This document shows positions 63,425 through 64,000 of a stretch of 64,000 bases of DNA, one piece after another (position 1 is the first letter of the stretch; each line of letters opens with the position of its first letter). A program made the position numbers and the translations under genes. This stretch comes from Spinacia oleracea (Eukaryota > Streptophyta > Magnoliopsida > Caryophyllales > Amaranthaceae): NCBI RefSeq assembly GCF_020520425.1, contig NC_079491.1:6435143-6499142 (forward strand), read 5' to 3'. The notes beneath the pieces were generated by a model. The model did not search any database. It was not told where the DNA came from and was given only the letters and a program-made list of their open reading frames with translations.

Positions 63425-64000
63425 TCTAAGCATACGTCGGTTCAAAAAGCACTATACTACTAGCTAGTTGTGTAGTACTAGTAGAAAATAAGAAATGATT
63501 ATTTAGTTGTATGATCACTATCTATGTCTCCATAGTCCTAGTATGAAGAAGATGGAGATAGTTCTGGATTGAGTGTGGGAAGCCATCAGCCATGTGATAT
63601 AACCAATAATGGGTTTTATAAAAATGATAAGAAAAGTTGAAGGCTGTTGGTTGCCATAGGCTTTACAAAAAGCTCCACTAAAAGGAATGGCCTTCAGCAA
63701 AGTATGAACTATTAGCTGCAAAGGAAATTATCAGTGTACAGGACAAAACTGCTCAATTTAATTAGAGAAGATTCTCTTGGTTCTCAAGGTCAAAAGTTTT
63801 GTAAAGCACCATTACCTTTAGATTCTAGTTTGTATCAAATCATTCCATCATCCAGATATGTTCGGTAAAACTAGTTGTTGGTAGTAATGTTATTCGATAA
63901 GTAATGTATATGGCTAACTACATACTCGAAACCCATCAAATCCAATAATTGTCGGCCTTTACATCTCCATTTTAATCAAAAGATATACGGAGTACATTGG
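63425..64000. other. Intergenic DNA to the window edge
   Basis: The minus-strand open frame at 63518-63721 has no recognised domain. Partial complementarity between AGCCATCAGCC and GGCTGTTGGTT (63585-63655) is too weak to call a microRNA precursor. Confidence 0.35.

Noticed and set aside
63087-63429. Open frames rich in Arg/Pro/Gly on both strands
   Set aside because: Product of the GC-rich GGGCCGGGCC repeat, open in opposite directions.
63580-63700. Possible microRNA hairpin
   Set aside because: Pairing is short and interrupted, and no known mature plant microRNA sequence is present.

Overview
This is nuclear plant DNA: AT-rich, with intron-rich genes and many transposable elements. Gene structures and repeat families (for example the CTCCCTCCGT Stowaway MITEs) fit a eudicot. 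The overall look reminds me of Amaranthaceae (spinach, beet, quinoa), but I cannot prove a species from the sequence alone.

Four intact protein-coding loci and one decayed one are supported; every exon junction was read by hand. (1) CDC48/p97 AAA-ATPase, minus strand, 9 exons, 4926-10074. (2) and (3) Two tandem plus-strand G-type lectin receptor-like kinases, 8 exons each, 17918-22749 and 24290-28980. Both carry an extra cysteine-rich, WAK-like module between the PAN domain and the membrane. (4) A JmjC-domain 2-oxoglutarate oxygenase of the JMJD4/JMJ20 type, plus strand, 9 exons, 44062-49305. (5) A secreted neprosin-domain protein, minus strand, 7 exons, 53060-55884; three of its six introns use GC-AG splice sites. 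Between (3) and (4), 29.86-43.3 kb is a decayed minus-strand, transposon-type gene resembling the plant Ulp1-linked (DUF1985-like) family. It is broken by in-frame stops, a mutated splice donor and three datable insertions.

Much of the rest is transposon sequence whose boundaries can be fixed by target-site duplications (TSDs). Six Mutator-like elements have perfect 9-10 bp TSDs (1144-1484, 2165-2677, 8918-9291, 12011-13151, 15111-16387, 39287-42127). Two hAT-like elements have 8 bp TSDs (17291-17727, 19232-19596). There is one TTA-flanked Harbinger-like element (30787-31995), one 2.77 kb solo LTR with a 5 bp TSD (36384-39148), one poly(A) retroposon with a 13 bp TSD (29188-29645), a SINE-like unit near 61.9 kb and several TA-flanked Stowaway MITEs. 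Several of the larger elements carry their own short motif repeated many times in non-coding DNA.

No rRNA, tRNA, CRISPR or bacterial-type features are seen. From 56 kb to the end I find only repeats and unassigned intergenic DNA.
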